Part shown: positions 45,428 through 58,600 of the stretch, one piece after another
Position numbering within the stretch: position 1 is the stretch's first letter
Layout: each line of letters opens with the position of its first letter
NCBI GenBank assembly: GCA_036873755.1
Contig: JAVTVY010017181.1
Span: forward strand, 372,001-436,000
Length of the DNA stretch: 64,000 bases
Source: Hanleya hanleyi
Taxonomy: Eukaryota > Mollusca > Polyplacophora > Lepidopleurida > Hanleyidae
Direction: 5' to 3'
Notes under the pieces: model-generated
What the model saw: the letters and a program-made list of their open reading frames with translations, nothing else
The model's database searches: none
What the model was told of the DNA's origin: nothing
Translations under genes and position numbers: made by a program

Positions 45428-46574
45428 TGATCGCCATTACCCAGCTGGACACAGCAACCTTTCCTAAGATGACCTTTTTGACGACATCGGTAACATACGG
45501 GTTCTTCACTGACGTCATTGTAAGACCTCTGTGATCCACGTCCTCTCCAGTGACCTCTACGGCGACCTCTGTTGCCATAACCCCTATTACCATAGCCACC
45601 ATTACCGGAGCCCCATCCTGAATCGTACTGCCAACCGGATGCTCCATGCTGCAGAGGAAATGGTGGAGAGGTAGCATCAACCTGTCGAGTCTGCTGGGAA
45701 ACCGGATTCGCCGCTTGAGTGACCAGTTCGGCAGTTTCCATTTGAAGTTTCTTCAGAGCTTCTATTTCGTTGTTTAGCCTGTTCACCATACCACGCAACT
45801 CTTTTACACCAGGCTCCGTCTCCGTTGACGCCATTTTGGAAGTTGCGGTAGGTTTCTTGGAACCGGAAGCGGATCTTCGAAGATTCTGCTCGTATTTAAT
45901 TTGACGAAGAGAAACTCGAAGCCGGTCAAAATCTGTAATACTGTTAATTTATGACCAGATATGTCTTTTAAAGACTTCTTCAGCCCCGTCCAGAACATAG
46001 ATCGTAGCATCTCGTTCATCTGCGCAATTTGGACTTGTCCATTTTCGGCGGCCTTGACCAAAATATCCTCCAGCCTGCACCCCCAACTAGAAACGTCTTC
46101 GTCGTCTTCCTGCCGGGCACTGTAGAACTTGGCTAGGAGTGATTCCTTACGTTCAACGACCCCATATATACTGTCCAATTTCTCCAATATACCAGAGACG
46201 TCAGCTCGGGGACCAAGACGCATTACAACCCGACCGGCTGCTTCCCCCCTTAACGATTGCCTTATTGCCTGCGTCAACACCGGCTTGGAATACGCGCCAT
46301 CCTGGTGCAAGCACTTTATCTCGTACTTCCAGAGGTCGTAGGTGGTCTCCCCTTTTGAAGCCTTTTGATCCCCCGAAAAGGTGGAGAGGCGAGGGTAATG
46401 AAAACTACCGCTCCTAGATTTAACAGAGGACTCTTCTTTAGCGACAAGGTACTCCTTCATCCACGCTGTAAAATCCTCCGGGGTATCTGCTTTCGGCTTG
46501 ACTTTCATCTTACGCAACGTTTGTGCCAACTTGCGCAAATCGGCTTCGGAAGGTTCCTCTCCAGAAGGTTCCAT
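45412..46574 (-). pseudogene. Ty3/gypsy gag (nucleocapsid with CCHC knuckle)
   Basis: The minus strand encodes a capsid-like part from MEPSGEEPSEADLRKLAQ to about residue 210 (YDLWKYEIKCLHQDG, RQSLRGEAAGRVVMRLG, LLAKFYSARQEDDEDVSSWG). A frameshift near 45940 is followed by a coiled-coil-like helix (MVNRLNNEIEALKKLQ), a Gly/Arg-rich stretch (YGNRGRRRGHWRGRG) and a zinc knuckle CYRCRQKGHLRKGC (C-x2-C-x4-H-x4-C). The stop is TAA at 45414-45412, just after the slippery TTTAAAC. Capsid and nucleocapsid in one polyprotein ending in a frameshift to pol is usual for this group. Confidence 0.85.
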
Positions 46575-47564
46575 TGCTAAGCGTTATCTTAAGCCGGGGA
46601 TAAGCGAGGACAAGCAAGCGAAGACGTGCGAGACAAAGAGTATATGAAGGCTAAATCAAGGCTAAATCTAAAACAAAAACGCGCATGCGCAGCTGAAACC
46701 TGCAAAACATACTTACCCAAAATGCAGAAGCTACGAAATACCCGATATGTGCGTAGTGCTCGACAAAAAAACGATACTTACCAAAAGGACGCTATACAAA
46801 GCGAACGCAACGGAAAATCGCATACGAAGCAGATACTCACCTGTGACCCAATACTTACCCTGCTAAGCAGCGACTCGCAACGATATCACCCACGATCTGC
46901 GATCGGAGAACGAGCGGAGGCGAAAGATGCGCACCAGGTGTTCTAGATATACCGAAATACAGATTTATGCTATACTGTTTGCAATGAATGCTTGATCGAA
47001 AAGGTTCGAAAGCGGACAGGTAAGTCATATAAATTAATTCACAAAATAGTTTGAATAGTTTGCAGGGGCTTAGAAAATGACACAAAACAAATCGACATAA
47101 CGAATAGGAAACGGTCCGGACAATCTTGGCAAAATTTCAAAATAGCAGGAAGGGCTATCAACCAAAATTTCAAAATGAAATACCCTGACAGAATTTTGAC
47201 AAAATTTTCACAATAGTAGAAAACCTTGACAAAGTTTGGACAAAACTGTCAATGAAATTGGAGAATATCAGCGAAACCAGACAGAAAATTTTGAGATTTC
47301 AAAATACAACAAACTTCTAGACTGACAAACAAGAAACTTCTACAAAATTTTCTTGACAAAAAAAAACCAAACCACAATCTCCAAATTAGTAGGACGACGA
47401 CATATTAAGTTCAGGAAATATGTAGGTTCAATACTTGAACCAGATACGAGATGACAAAATACAAGCAAAAATATCAACCAAAGAAAAAAAAACAACCACG
47501 GTGTAGTACCCCTAACGTTCCATATGTCACATGAAGGGAAGGCCCAAACCTCACTGGAGGCTCC
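46575..47564 (-). other. Ty3/gypsy 5' untranslated leader
   Basis: About 1 kb between the gag start and the primer-binding site, without open frames of note. It includes an AT-rich portion at 47100-47370 with many GACAAAATTTT-like words. Confidence 0.6.
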
Positions 47565-47670
47565 AAAATGTAGCAGTCTTTTGTCCGTAAGGAATGACGT
47601 AACAGACGACCACTGGGGTTGAGGTTGACAAGGCCCTTTTTTATTGTCACACAAGAAAAACTCTATATAA
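47561..47670 (-). promoter_or_regulatory. 5' LTR end: TATA box, poly(A) signal and primer-binding site
   Basis: On the minus strand there is TTTATATAGAG (complement of 47661-47671), AATAAAAAAGG (near 47640), then CTGCTACA, TTT and TGGAGCCTCCAGTGAGG. This is the order TATA, poly(A) signal, LTR end CA, primer-binding site starting TGG. The LTR start is not certain; TGTTGTAG at 50804-50797 would make a 3.2-kb LTR. No matching 3' LTR exists left of 41445. Confidence 0.55.
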
Positions 47671-49182
47671 ACAAAACATAACAGGGTATAAAAATCTGTA
47701 CATTAAACATTTCACAATACATAGCAACAGATAAATATATGTCCGTCTCTAATTCACTTTATAGTATTTGTGTTTACAAATATACGTCATATAATAATCA
47801 CGGTTTACGTATCACTTTGTAAATATTGATGACACTATGAATGAATACCGCATTAGAGATATAAAAAACATCACCGTTATCAATTATATTGAGCGTGATC
47901 AAATAGGCCGGGCATAAAGCCTTAACTCCCATAACCTAATACATGGGCACACGGTAGCTGAAATTCGTGTGATGTTATATAACCTTTAAATCCACGGTCA
48001 TATTATATACCCGTCAAAACCACTTAAACCACTTACCCTGTCTATGGGACAGGGGCGCACTATAACCTGATAACACAGGACAAGCCCAATTCAATTCAGC
48101 TATCCAGCCATGTATCTGTATGATCAACACCTGTATAAATAATAATAACCGTGCTCAGCCATAAGGGGAAACACACTAGATAAGCAACAAGATTTCCCGA
48201 ACTGTACGTTAGAGATACCAAAAACGTGCTTCATACAAGCCGACGTGAAATCTAGAATCAAGGTTACGCTTATAGAATAACCAAATAGGTCATGGAAAAG
48301 ACTTTGGCTACATAAAGCATGTGACACAAGCTACTCTGAATACTTAGTAATTCACGAGAAGATAAACAATGGAAATTCAAGCGATTGTACTTTCCTAACG
48401 AAAAATAACATTTACAAACAATATACCAAATACGCATTTTCGGACAGAAAATAACCCTAACAAATACTTGTTAAACCAACCATAAATAATATAACATATA
48501 TACAATCACTGACCTGTATACCCCGTAGAACAAACTCTTATCAAGCCATGCGAAATCGGTGAGCTGGAACGAACGCAGCTACGCAGTTAGATCTATGCGA
48601 ATGGTATAACACGGTCCAGATATCCGTGCAGTTAGCTGAACCCCGGATTCGCATCAGCGTGCATGCATGTAACCAATCATCGCTCTCGATCGCAAAGCGC
48701 GCCCGACACCCAGCGAATGACAGTCCACCAAAATGTCACATGGCGAATACAACCAATAAAAAGCAAAATAAACATACTCCAAAGCAAGGCGGCAAAATAG
48801 GTGCAGAGAAATCCCTGTTAGATGATCAGAATAATCTCTGCCAATCTCACAAATACACACGGTCACATAAAGACTGGTATATCATCCGAATTTTCTAACT
48901 TGGGAACGACATTTTTTTTTAACTGTTCCGAAATATCTGGGATATGACTTCAAATTTGTTTTCTATCAAACAGTCACACACACTGCTGCAAAGAAAGAAG
49001 CCCGACATCTTGTCATCTTGTGTATTCTGCGTAAATACAATACAAGGAAGATGGTCAGTGACTGATGATGTTGCTGTTATATGGGCAGTATTAATGACAC
49101 AGCTCATATGGCTGAATACATAGGAAGAGATTTTTTGAAGAGAGTTCTGCTATTTCATTTTTTTTGGGGGGGGGGTGGAGAG
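47671..49182. other. Possible LTR/U3 body, no gene
   Basis: AT-rich sequence with no recognised gene. It would belong to the U3 region if the LTR begins near 50804. Confidence 0.35.
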
Positions 49183-49443
49183 GCCCGTTGGCCAAGTGGT
49201 TTAGATCGCCGACATGTAGTTCTTGCGGTTGGGTGCCTCACTCTGATGGTCGCTGGTTCGGATCCAGCGTGGGACGCGACCAATATTCCCCCGCTCAACA
49301 GCGACTCACTTCGCGGCCCGGCTCCAAGGACGAATTGCCAAACTCATAGATCACGGCTAGTCCACACAGGATCTGGCGATCGATATCGACAACACACGGC
49401 GGGTGGGCAGGCACATGGTCTAGTAACTCTCATTTCGCACTAC
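49183..49443 (+). repeat. tRNA-like SINE
   Basis: CCCGTTGGCCAAGTGGTTTA (A box) and GGTTCGGATCCAGCG (B box) about 55 bp apart form a Leu/Ser-type tRNA-like head (49183-49275). A body follows (CCGCTCAACAGCGACTC, GGCCCGGCTCCAAGGACG) with no clear tail; it may run on to the AATAAATAAAT at 49617. It is distinct from the SINE cluster at 13330-14395. Confidence 0.6.
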
Positions 49444-51529
49444 TGAATTCTATCACGTATATACAAGGTTGTGGGAGACTGTATTTTGAATGTATGAATG
49501 AATAGAACCTAGCCTGAAGCCGGCGGTCACCCAGTATAGGTAATATGTATGAATAACAAGCACTAGCCTTAAGCCTGTGAATTGCGAGTGTAAGCCTTTA
49601 GCTGGTGAGTTGTGCGAATAAATAAATGTGTGCATGGATAATTGTTTGTATAGGATCTATGATTAATTCACAGGAAAAATATTATCGGTCGAGGCCAATA
49701 ACACAGTTCCGTACCGACTGCAGCTATGATTTACACTATAATCTTCAGAGCTAAAGCCGCACGACCGTACGGCCGAAACAGGTAGAGATGGAGTTTAAGT
49801 TTTATTGAACACTGGCCACGCTGTCAACGCTAGTCGTCGATACTTTAATTCTCTCAACTAAAACCGCGCGACTGTGCAATACGATCGAAATAGGTAGAGA
49901 TAGGAATAAAGTAAACGCGGCCCGGACTTCTGTGTTATTTCTTCGGCCTGTCTGCAGCGGCCTTCTCCGGCCTGACTTCGGCTCATATAGCTTCTATCCC
50001 TCTCTCTCGTTTCGGCGGAAACACGTCGTTATATAGGCCGTCCTCTCTTCTGCGTATAAAGGTAGAAAAATAACACTCTCCCGGATGATAACCCGCCACA
50101 AGTAGCAGCGCTCTCTATGAATTTGGAGAGAAAGGGCCGCTCTTCTGGGCGTTAGATAGAAAATCTCACCACAAATACTCTCCGTCACTGGGTGTTTTCC
50201 AAGATATATTTTACAGGACTCCTCGATCAGCCTATCTGGACATCCCTGGGAAAATATGGCTATGGGGGCTTAAACCATAATTCGAAACAGACTTAAACCG
50301 TAAATTTCAGCCGCAAACTCTCTTTAGTGAATTTATACGATGACATCAAAGTTCACTGGCACGGTTCTGCATTCAGCCTGGCCATCGCTAAAGAATGAGA
50401 TTTCCCCTAACAGCGAGCGAAGCGGGCTGGTCCACCGTGTTTCTTTCGGTCTCAAGTAGTCGTTTGAGGTCATTTCATCGGGATTTCGCGGCATTGTCTG
50501 TCTCCCGGATCATCGTAGTTCATTCTAGGAAAGTTCCAGCGTTGAATTCAATCCGGTAAGTGAACCGCACTCACTTTACTCACGCAAACACAAGTTACGG
50601 TACTTTCGTTTTCGACTGTAGTGACATAACCGCTATACGACTTTCGTTACACTAGCTCCGATCCCTCTTTTCGTGGACTTTTCACTTACTAAGTGTCTCA
50701 TTGGCCGAGAGCACCCCGGACAGATAATCAAGGGAGGCTACTCTAATCGGCTCTAGTAACCAATGGCAACCTTCTCCATTTGGCAAACTCTATTTCTACA
50801 ACACCCTTCTCTCTTTTCCATTTTGGGGTAGACCTATCCCTAACTGAAGGTCGATAAAATTACCCTCAACCCGAGCAAAGAATGTTTATACAGAAACGCC
50901 CTTTATGTTGAAAGCCTTTCTCCATCCCATACTACGAACTCTACCAAAACCGGACCTGCATCAGGAACGATTACACCATTTACTGTCCATCTATAATCTA
51001 TAACCTCCCACATAAGGGGTGACCAATGCAGATCCGATCTCACATTAGTACAAGGAATGTATAGGAACAGACCTCTCGAGAATCGACCCGCAAAACAGGG
51101 ATCTACCTATCCCACCCACTAACCCCTGTCCGATAAAAGATGCACATGATTTCAATAATCACGAACCACCCTCGGATAAACATAGGTTCAAATCAGTCTG
51201 GAATCTACAACTTTATTATTACCCATCTAAAACAATGATGACTGCATGGAGAATGTACATGTAGCCGGCTAGAAAACCAGTAGTGTTTTCCCCGTAGTAG
51301 TGCGTCGACAGGAACACAGACACCAATAATCAATATACACAATGCATCAGATGTAGCTTCAACCGAGCATGTGCAGTCCGGCTAACAATAAGAAATGCAA
51401 CATCAAATGACTATCCGGGACCCTACAGCGAGGACATAGGATGCGTTCGTGAGCTCCAAATTGCGCAATACACACGACCATTCCCCAACTCACAACACAT
51501 AATCAACTCGCGTCTTATCACACAGTCCT
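49444..51529. other. Unannotated, possibly LTR-derived in part
   Basis: No supported gene. A diverged duplication lies at about 49730-49800 and 49840-49910 (CCGCACGACCGTACGGCCG and CCGCGCGACTGTGCAATACG, each followed by AAAYAGGTAGAGAT). Confidence 0.35.
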
Positions 51530-52050
51530 AAATGTATGGTTAATGTTTGGAGGGTGTGTGGGATGTATGGAGCTGTATGAACACTATGGAAGATGCACGG
51601 GCAACGGTGAAATGGTAATGTCAAATGTCTGGCAAATATATCAGAAAAACTGCAGTTTTTCAGGACTGCATGACAAAAGTATGGAAAATATATGGAAAAT
51701 GTATGGACACATCACAATTTAAAGCACACTGTATGGAAAATGTATGCAGTGTACTAAAGATATCAAGCCCAATATGTATGGACCAAGGAATAAGATTACC
51801 ATTGTGTATATATCCTTGTATGATAATCGTATGGGTTCCTTGGAAGTGAGAAAAGTTGTCAAACTCAATGTAGGCATATGTATCGGAAAAATAAAAAATG
51901 TGAAAATATTAAAGATGAATGTATGAAAGCTACCGGAGTCATTTTGAAGACATACCAATCAATGAATTATCTAACTGGGAAATACAGGAATTGTTATACT
52001 TCACTAGAGTCAGTCTCACTGTATGGAAAATGTATGTTTTCTTTAGATGA
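51530..52050 (+). repeat. Region with recurring TATGGAAAATGTATG word
   Basis: The word GTATGGAAAATGTATG or close variants appear near 51675, 51693, 51731 and 52020, and ATGTATGG elsewhere. The spacing is irregular, so it is a degenerate repeat rather than a clean satellite. Small open frames cover it on both strands and are not recognised. Confidence 0.45.
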
Positions 52051-52119
52051 TTGGCGAGATATGTAAGAGGTGGGTAAAATTGACGACTTTTAGCGACTGA
52101 AAAGGATCGCTTCCCAAGA

Positions 52120-53700
52120 AATTACAAGCGTCTAGTCCGTCATTCATAATTCAGCCGTCGTCCATTAAAGAATATGCGCGTCCAAAATCCAGAGACCTAT
52201 TCCATATTCCATATAAAAGTATTAGCACCAAATTCAAAAGGACTATCATAGTATACATAAACATGGGCTAGTTTCCTGCAAGAGAGAAGCGGTCAATAGT
52301 TTTCATTGATGCCGACAAGACATCATGGTGTTCCAAAATTATAAAATTCGTATCTCTGATCAGTATTCTTAATCCATAATAATCCTTGCAAAGCCGTCAT
52401 CTAGAGAATGATGTATCTCAGTCACGCTTTGATTGTGACTGTTCATATGAACACCATGTGGATCTTGAAGTACATGGGTTCATACGGCCCCTAGCCCCGT
52501 GTTAAGCGGAATTAGACACAAGTTACGAAACGTAACGCCATAGATCTTGCACGCTACGCTCGTATTTTGCTATCAGCATGCGATATGTATCGCCAAATTT
52601 GAGAAAGAGGTGCTTGTTGGAGTAACCCTGTTACATAAATTTACATAAACATAAATTTCTGCAACAATGTTTTGTGACGTTGATTAAAATCGTCACATTC
52701 AACACAGGATCTAGCAAATGCTACTAGGCGAGATATGTATACGCCATATGCAGGTCCCAGTGGAATATTACTATCCAGAAACGGATAGATTACGATGTCG
52801 AAATTGTAATCATCTCTTTTGTCATAAATTCGACGAGAGAGAATGCCCGCTACATTTTATAGAGATATAGATCTAAGTATGATGTGCCTGTAGGGCTATC
52901 TGTAGTTTCCTTCAAATCCAGTGAAGGTGGATATATATCCTTCACTGCGTCATTTATATAGCGATTATCCACAGCTAGAAGATCGTCTATATAGCGTTTG
53001 GTGAATGAGATAGAACGGGCTTTGAATGGATCGGTTTTTAAAAGCGCCTGCATATAGTCATATTCATAAGAGAACAGATACAGGTCAGCCAACAGGGGTG
53101 CACAATTAGTACCCATTGCAATACCTATATGCTGCTTATATATTGTGTTGCCAAATTTCACATAGATATTTTTAATGAGAAATTCAAGCAACTCTATAAA
53201 CGAAGACATATCCCATGAATGATATCTCTTGTATGTAGTAGAGCTAAAGAATGCATTATGGCTTCCGACACTAATATATCTGAGATCAGTTTTCTTGAAC
53301 ACAGATACTATTAATGAACTTAGACGGTCAATAAGGTCCTGATGAGGGATTGTAGTATAGAGAGTCGAGAAATCCCATGTGGATATATGTCTGTACGGTA
53401 TGTGACCTTTAGCAGCAAGTTCTTCCGTAAGACATTTTGAGTTTTTCAATATTCAACGCCAGAGTTCTTAGAAACAGTGGCGCAATACCTTTCCCAAAAT
53501 GCTTTTACCTCCTGAAGGGCACTCGTCAATAGGGATGAAAGAAGCTTGGTGGTGCAGCTTCTAGAACCAGCTATGAATCTAGCTTTGTATGGTGATTTAT
53601 GCATTTTGGGAGTCCAGTATATATTAGGTATGTCGTTATGATTGGTTGGAAGACAAATACCTCTTTCCCTGAGAAACTTTTTGTTCCAATTTTCTGTGCT
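52120..53700 (-). pseudogene. Penelope-like element: reverse transcriptase and 3' UTR
   Basis: The minus strand begins about 53690 with NWNKKFLRERGICLPTNH, then IPNIYWTPKMHKSPYKARFI, a PLE-type RT entry. After a frame change near 53450 come STWDFSTLYTTIPHQDLIDR (motif A), GIAMGTNCAPLLADLYLFSY (motif B) and SFTKRYIDDLLAVDNRY (motif C with both Asp intact). The C-terminal part continues in shifted frames (KRDDYNFDIV, LGPAYGVYISRLVAFA, RMLIAKYERSVQDLWRYVS) to about 52515; the 3' UTR reaches about 52120 and matches 29240-29640. No GIY-YIG endonuclease is visible. The 5' end meets a diverged satellite at about 53700. Confidence 0.8.
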
Positions 53701-54790
53701 GGCCCGCACAAGCGACAACTTCCAAACGCTTTGTCTGATTCCTCCGAAATTTGGCATAGGCATTCCTTGTTACAAGATGTCGATTGGTATTACGCTTCAG
53801 CAAGATTTGCCTGTAGGTGACGACACTAGAGTTCGTTCCATCCCTTTGTGGATATTCCTGCGAATTCTCGCAAGCAATAACTTTGGAACGCGCCGTCTGG
53901 TTCTTCCGAAATTCGGCATATGCATTCCTTGCGACCAGATGTTGATTGGTATTGCATTTCCACCAGATCGGCCTGTAGGTGGCGCCACTACTAGGGTTAA
54001 TTCCGTTCTTCTGTGCTGCAAGCGATAACTTTGAAACCTTTCTGGGTATCGGTAACAACTTGAGAAACACTCATCGGATACTTCTCAAATTTGGTATGCA
54101 TATACCATGCCATATGAGATGTTGCTTGGAATTGAGTTTCGCCCACATGCGCGTACATGTGGCATCACCTGGTGGCAACTTCTTGTTTCCGGTTAATGAC
54201 TTGAGAAGCGCTCACCATACCATGACATAAGATGTTGCTTGAGATTGCGTTTCGCTCACTAAACCTAAATCTGGTTTCCGGGCAATAACTTGAGGACTCT
54301 CCTCGGATTCTTCTCAGATTTGGTATACAGATAGCATGGTATGTCTCTTGGGATTGTATTTCGCCCGCCTCTGCCTACAGGTACCGAAATTTGTTTCCGA
54401 GCAATAATTTAACAACTGCTCATCGGATTCTTCTCAAATTTGGTATTCATATGCTATAAGAGGTCACTTAGGATTGTGTTTCACACACTTGAGCATACAG
54501 GTGGCGTCACCTGATGACAAAATCTAAATTTGGTTTCCGGGTATCTTCTGATACTTCTCAAAGTTTGTATACCGGTACCATGCTTGAGAAGCGCTCACGA
54601 CATCGGATTCTTCTTAAATTTGGTATGAATATACCATGGCATAAGATGTTGCTTGAGATTGCGTTTCGCCCACTAAATCTAAATCTGGTTTCCGGGCAAT
54701 AACTTGAGGACTCTCCTCGGATTCTTCTCAGATTTGGTATACAGATAGCATGGTATGTCGCTTGGAATTGCGTTTTGCACACCTAGCATC
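53700..54790. repeat. Diverged satellite, about eight irregular units
   Basis: Recurring words are CAATAACTTGAGRACTC, GGATTCTTCTCAAATTTGGT, ATACCATG and TTGCGTTTCGCCCAC with CTACAGGTGGCG. The AAATTTGGTAT word lies at about 53747, 53909, 54087, 54316, 54436, 54560, 54616 and 54730, so spacing ranges from 56 to 229 bp. Open frames (ILLKFGMHIPCH) arise on both strands only because the units are alike. Confidence 0.7.
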
Positions 54791-54829
54791 CTCTGGCTGC
54801 TTGTTAATTCAGCCTATTTTTTTTTAAAC

Positions 54830-55055
54830 TAGTGTATATCGATACTTTTACAACGCACAATTACGATGATTGATTTATCTTAATATTGTTTCTGAACATA
54901 TACTTATATTATTTATAATAGTTTATAAATGTATCTTTTAATCTTACTTCACCACGTAGTTTAACTGCACAGTATATATTGTTTTATAGAACCTGTGACT
55001 GGGCCTTATGTCTGTTGGTTCTGTATCTAAATAAAAAAATAATAATAAAACATAA
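54830..55055 (+). repeat. LINE 3' UTR remnant
   Basis: ACTGGGCCTTATG...CTAAATAAAAAAATAATAATAAAA resembles the 3' end of the LINE at 35420-37800. There is no coding sequence, so it is a heavily truncated insertion. Confidence 0.5.
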
Positions 55056-55069
55056 ATATCGCCAAAACC

Positions 55070-55470
55070 CACCCATCGGATGTCCTTTCTCTTCTACTCC
55101 CCAACCGCGCATGCGTAAAATGACATCATTATTCTACGTGCACAGCACCTCAGTCTTATTTTATACAACGAGGGCTTTAATGCGACACCACACAGGCCAA
55201 ATTTGGGCACCCGTAAATGCTCTTTCTCAAATAAGCCTCGACTACGCATGCACACAATGACGTGATTGATCACCGTGGACATCACCCCAGTCCTATTCTA
55301 CGCAATTAGAGCTTCAATAAGACAACCTGTACGTCACATTTGGGCAAAGAATAGCCCACATTTCACCCACATACTCTCTCACAAGCACTCGAGAATGCCG
55401 TTTCTCTACTACGCCTCGACTGTCCATGTGCACCACCGTTCAACGTAGATAGAACGACAGCATGCACGCC
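55070..55470. repeat. Three diverged tandem units of about 150 bp
   Basis: Units start near 55085, 55223 and 55403. Shared words are CGCATGC, GTCYTATT, GGGC/AGAGCTTYAAT and CACATTTGGGCA. They are strongly diverged. Confidence 0.6.
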
Positions 55471-55617
55471 ACATTTGGACCCATTGTGGCCCATAGATCG
55501 CCCAAACGTATCAATGACTTTCGTCGCTGTTCGTGTCAAGAAAATGACTCAGCAGTGTGAAGCAACAATCTGCATCTTTGCATGAGCGCACGTCTACCTC
55601 AGCATTGTATTCCACCA

Positions 55618-58600
55618 AAATGTGGAGAAAAGGAAAAGAGAACTCCTGGATAGAAACATTGCTGTTCTTTGTAGACAAATCTTCGGTTGGCAAAAGGATC
55701 TTTATTTGTGTACTTTCTATGTGCCATCAGTTGAATCCCCTTATTACCAGGATCAATTCTTACAACTTGAACTAGAGATTGCACGATTTAGTAACATGGG
55801 AACAGTTTTTCTTATGGGAGATGCAAATGCACGAACTGTTAAGAATGGCATCCCCATGAATGACTTTATTGTTGATGATACGGATAATTACCTCCCTCTA
55901 CCAAACGATTACATAGCAGATTCAATACACCGTAACAGACAATCCATAGATAAATCTGACAATGCGCATGGTAAAAAATTAGTGAGGCTGTGTATTTCAA
56001 CCGGCGTTAGAATCCTTAATGGCAGAACACCAGGGGACTACCTTGGAAAGCTAACTTGTTTCACAGATAGAGGTACCAGTACCGTTGATTATATACTATG
56101 TCCTGAATCGGCTCTTCAAAATGTTTTAAGCTTTAGAGTAAACCCCTTAACCCCCCACTCCATCCATTGTTCGATTTCGACAATACTACAGTGTCAATAT
56201 GTGAGCCCCCTAAAGCAAAAGCTGAACTTGCACCAGATTCCAGGAAAAAGCAAAATAACTAAAGATAACAGTTCACAATATTTATTGCAACTTTTGTGTA
56301 ACGAGTCTCAGCAAAAAGTCAAGTGATGTAAATCACAGCAAAACAAACATTAACTCTTCAACAGAAATTTTTTGTAACATTTTGCTTTCGGCTGCTTTTA
56401 AAGTATCTCCACCAGCTCGACGTAAACAAAAGAAAAAATATCCGCAAAGAAACAAAACAGACAAAAATAGTAACATTGAAAGACTAAAGAAACAATTTAA
56501 AGATCTAGCTAAGAAATTATCCCAACACCCAAATGACAAAAATATCCATAACCAATTATTTCGTGTAAAGAAAAAACTCAAACGATGTTATAAACAAACT
56601 GAACGTGTCCTAAAAGAAACCCTATATAATAAACTTGAATCGGTACATGATACGAATCCTAAAGAATATTGGAAAATTTTAAACAACCTTCTTGAGAAAA
56701 ACAAGGATGATCTGAACCTACCAGGAGAAATGATGGACAAACTTTATTCTCATTTCCAAGATCTAAACATTAATAAAAATGAATGTAATAATATTTCCAC
56801 AGATCTCCTGCATGAACTTAAGTCAAAAGAGGAAATGCAAAAAGGAAATGTATTCCTTGACAGGCACATCCAGACCAAAGAAATAGCAACAGCAATAGGA
56901 AACCTAAAGAATAACAAAGCCTGTGGCCTTGACTAATGAGATGATCAAATATGGTCAAGATGCATTACTTGCACCTCTGGCAAAGCTATTCAATACCATA
57001 TATCAGAGTGGAATATTTCCTGACAGTTGGTCAGAAGGAATCATTAAACCTCTGCATAAAAAAGGTAGCGCTATGGATCCCAATAATTATAGAGGAATAA
57101 CATTAACAAGTTGCTTAGGGAAACTTTTTTCTAGTATTTTACATAATCGACTTTCTCAGTATGCTGACCAGAATAACCTTTTATCTGACAACCAGTCTGG
57201 TTTCAGAAAGGAAAGGAGAACGACGGATAATCTTTTTATACTTAAAACCATAATAAATAAATACCTAAATCTTAAAAAGCCATTATACATATGTTTTATC
57301 GACTTCCAAAAGGCCTTCGGAACAGTATGGAGAGAGGGACTCTTGCTGAAGCTTTTACGACTTGGTATTGGTGGTAGATTTTATCGCATGGTCAAGAATA
57401 TTTATGCAAGTACAAAAGTTGCTGTTAAGTTTAACAATCAAGTTACAGACTTCTTTCCATCAAACATCGGTGTTAAACAAGGTGATAATCTTAGTCCTCT
57501 AATGTTCAACATCTTTATCGACGATCTATCATTTCCACCTTGCTCTTGTAAACCCATAACTATTTATGACAAACAATTGTCTCACTAATTATGGGCTGAT
57601 GATCTAGTAATTTTGTCCGAATCTGCAGAAGGACTCCAGTGTTGTTTGGATTACTTAGGAAGGTATTGCGAAACATGGCTACTTAAGATCAATATTGATA
57701 AATCCAAGTGCATGGTGATTACTAAACGTGCGAATTATAAACATCAATACAAATTTAATCTAAATGGTAATGCTTTAGACATGTCCAATACCTTTACTTA
57801 CTTGGGATGTATACTTGATTCTCATGGTAAATTTAGTCCAGCGAAGGATGATCTTGCCAAAAAAGGTGCAAAAGCATTGTTCAAAATTCACAGAGCATTC
57901 TCAGGAGTTATTCCCCCTCCATCCATATACAACAAGTTATTTGATAGTCTGGTTAAACCAATTGTAATATAAAACTCGGAAATATGGGGGTCTGAGTTAG
58001 ATGGAAAACTACGAACACGCAACTTCGGAAATTTTACTGAATTATGTGAATCTGAAATGCTACATAACAGATTCTGTAAACTAAACTTGCAAGTTAGTAA
58101 AAATACAACAAATATCGCTGCTAAATGTGAACTAGGTCGCTTCCCCTTAATTACTGATGTGAACTTATCAATTGTGAAGTATGCAAATTATCTGGAAAAT
58201 TTGCCCCCTGAAAGAACGTTCTTAATAGATGCTGTTAAGTACAATAAATCACTGCAAAAAGCCAACAGTAGTTGGTATAGATATACTTATGATATGCTAG
58301 AGAAACATAATGTGGACATAAAGTTATTACACGATACAAGAATTACCAAAACGCAAATATTAAATTTGAAGCAAACTTTTCAAAACGAGTACATTAAACA
58401 CTTTAAAACAAAACTTCAACAATCAGAAAAACTTTTGTACTATAAACATATATATGGTGAGTACCAAATGGCTGATTATTTGCAAACAATTAAGGACTCA
58501 AACTTTCGACAGGCCATATGCAAATTACGAATATGTGTCCACCGCCTAGAAATAGAAATAGTAGATAGGATAGATAGGATTTGTCGACTCTGTCAACTGG

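Noticed and set aside
52120..53700. GIY-YIG endonuclease in the PLE copies
   Set aside because: YGVYISRLV looks superficially similar to GIY-YIG, but it belongs to the conserved post-RT block and lacks the second motif and catalytic residues.
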